DNA from: an uncultured Pelagibacteraceae bacterium
Lineage (GTDB): Bacteria > Pseudomonadota > Alphaproteobacteria > Pelagibacterales > Pelagibacteraceae
Direction of reading: 5' to 3'
Assembly (NCBI GenBank): GCA_902635845.1
Contig: CACPPK010000003.1
Span: 1 to 64,000, forward strand
DNA length: 64,000 bases
The notes below the pieces were generated by a model. That model was not told where the DNA came from. It worked only from the letters and a program-made list of their open reading frames with translations, and did not search any database. Each line of letters opens with the position of its first letter. Positions within the stretch are counted from its first letter, which is position 1. The position numbers and the translations under genes are program-made. This document shows, piece after piece, positions 63,091 to 64,000 of the stretch.

Positions 63091-64000
63091 GTTTTTGATT
63101 TTCAATTTTATAAAAATTTAGTCTATGATTAATTTTATTATTTTTAATATCAAAGATTCCTATTTTTCCTTTGAAAGAGTTTTTTCTTTTAAAAATTTTA
63201 TTTAAATTCTCTGCATTTGAATTTAGCGATAAATAATAAACCAATCCAACTAGATCATAACTCAACAAAGATAGATGCGTAGGATCTTCATTAAATGCAT
63301 TAAAATACTTTATTTTATAGTTATCAAAATTTTCTTTATTTATTGATGGATAATATAAAGGTTGAATGTCAGTTTCGTTCAATAAACTTTCATCAAACCA
63401 TTGATTTAAAGTTATAAAATATTTATTTTTAGGAAGTACGTCAGTGTACAAAAGAGATGTAGATACACTTTTTAGACTTTCATCAAAATCTGCAATTACA
63501 ATAGCATCAAAATTTAAACCACCCAATGTGTATCTTTTTTCTAATCTTTTTATCTTTTTTTCTTTATTTGGTTCATTTGAATTTTTTATTCTTTTAATCT
63601 CGTTTTCTAAATTTTGTTTTCTAATTCTATAGTTTGTAATCTCTTCTATTTGTTTTGTCAGCTTTGTAGGTTCAGTATTATAGTCATAATCTTTATATAT
63701 TTTTATTTTTGAATTTTTCATACCTTTTTTGACTTCAAACTCATAATCTTGAATTGGTGTTAAAAAAATAGTTCTTTTGATTTGATTAGTTTCTAAAAAT
63801 TTTTTTATTGTCTTAAATTGTGAGGTAGAATTTATTCCAGCAGAAATTACATTTTTAGGAAGATCTAAAGTCTTATTAGTTAATGATAAAAATGTTAAAT
63901 CTTTCATTTCATCTAGATAGGTTAAACTTTCATAGAATACAGGGCCAATAACAATTTTTATTCCCATTTCACTTAATTCAAACGCTGATTTTAAAGATTG
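63074..64000 (-). CDS. Periplasmic ligand-binding-like protein (penicillin-binding protein activator / LpoA-like), 5' end outside window
   Basis: Frame stays open through the right edge (QSLKSAFELSEMGIKIVIGPVFYESL...); Type-1 periplasmic binding features VIVADFDESLKSV, LSYDLVGLVYYLS. Confidence 0.6.
   Translation of the reverse strand, partial: QSLKSAFELSEMGIKIVIGPVFYESLTYLDEMKDLTFLSLTNKTLDLPKNVISAGINSTSQFKTIKKFLETNQIKRTIFLTPIQDYEFEVKKGMKNSKIKIYKDYDYNTEPTKLTKQIEEITNYRIRKQNLENEIKRIKNSNEPNKEKKIKRLEKRYTLGGLNFDAIVIADFDESLKSVSTSLLYTDVLPKNKYFITLNQWFDESLLNETDIQPLYYPSINKENFDNYKIKYFNAFNEDPTHLSLLSYDLVGLVYYLSLNSNAENLNKIFKRKNSFKGKIGIFDIKNNKINHRLNFYKIENQKLIEIF

Noticed and set aside
1-64000. CRISPR arrays, prophage, transposons, toxin-antitoxin or defence islands
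   Set aside because: No regularly spaced repeats, integrase/transposase ORFs or defence signatures seen; almost all ORFs are housekeeping genes.

Overview
AT-rich, very gene-dense alphaproteobacterial core-genome segment. Gene content and order strongly suggest a SAR11 / Candidatus Pelagibacter-type genome (inference; no search was run). About 75 CDS, one tRNA-Ser(GCU), one clear intrinsic terminator and several regulatory or chromosome-maintenance sites are supported. Modules: ribD-nrdR-glyA-rpiB; hemB; recO-rnc-lepB-acpS-pdxJ-pyrE-RSH-folK-smpB-dapA; slt; heterotetrameric sarcosine oxidase (soxBDAG); ftsK-lolA; hisBHAFE with hslVU; smr/tim44/fxsA/secB/dnaQ/coaE/aroE/maf/ppsR; then a 267-bp intergenic gap and hemE-hemH-hemJ-rho-mnmE-mnmG-rsmG-parA-parB; holA-lptE-leuS; a porin; yggS/ykuD/winged-helix; nth-dapB; dnaJ-dnaK-grpE-rdgB. 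No CRISPR, phage, transposon or defence island was found, and I saw no clear novel multi-gene system. Most worthwhile observations: (1) the ppsR-hemE gap looks like oriC (DnaA-box cluster, divergent gene polarity), with a perfect 22-bp parS palindrome inside rsmG about 7 kb away; (2) an unlisted 38-aa ORF carrying the KKGKGS(F/Y)xRK signature of ArfA-type ribosome-rescue factors; (3) three heat-shock genes (hslV, dnaK, grpE) share a 7-N14-7 RpoH-like promoter, and two would give leaderless mRNAs; (4) a start-less thermonuclease C-terminal remnant abuts a probably truncated TPR gene, like a deletion scar; (5) nearly all tail-to-tail gene pairs abut or overlap, and only one has a terminator hairpin; (6) two paralogous sulfotransferases; (7) a head-to-head gene pair with overlapping start codons.
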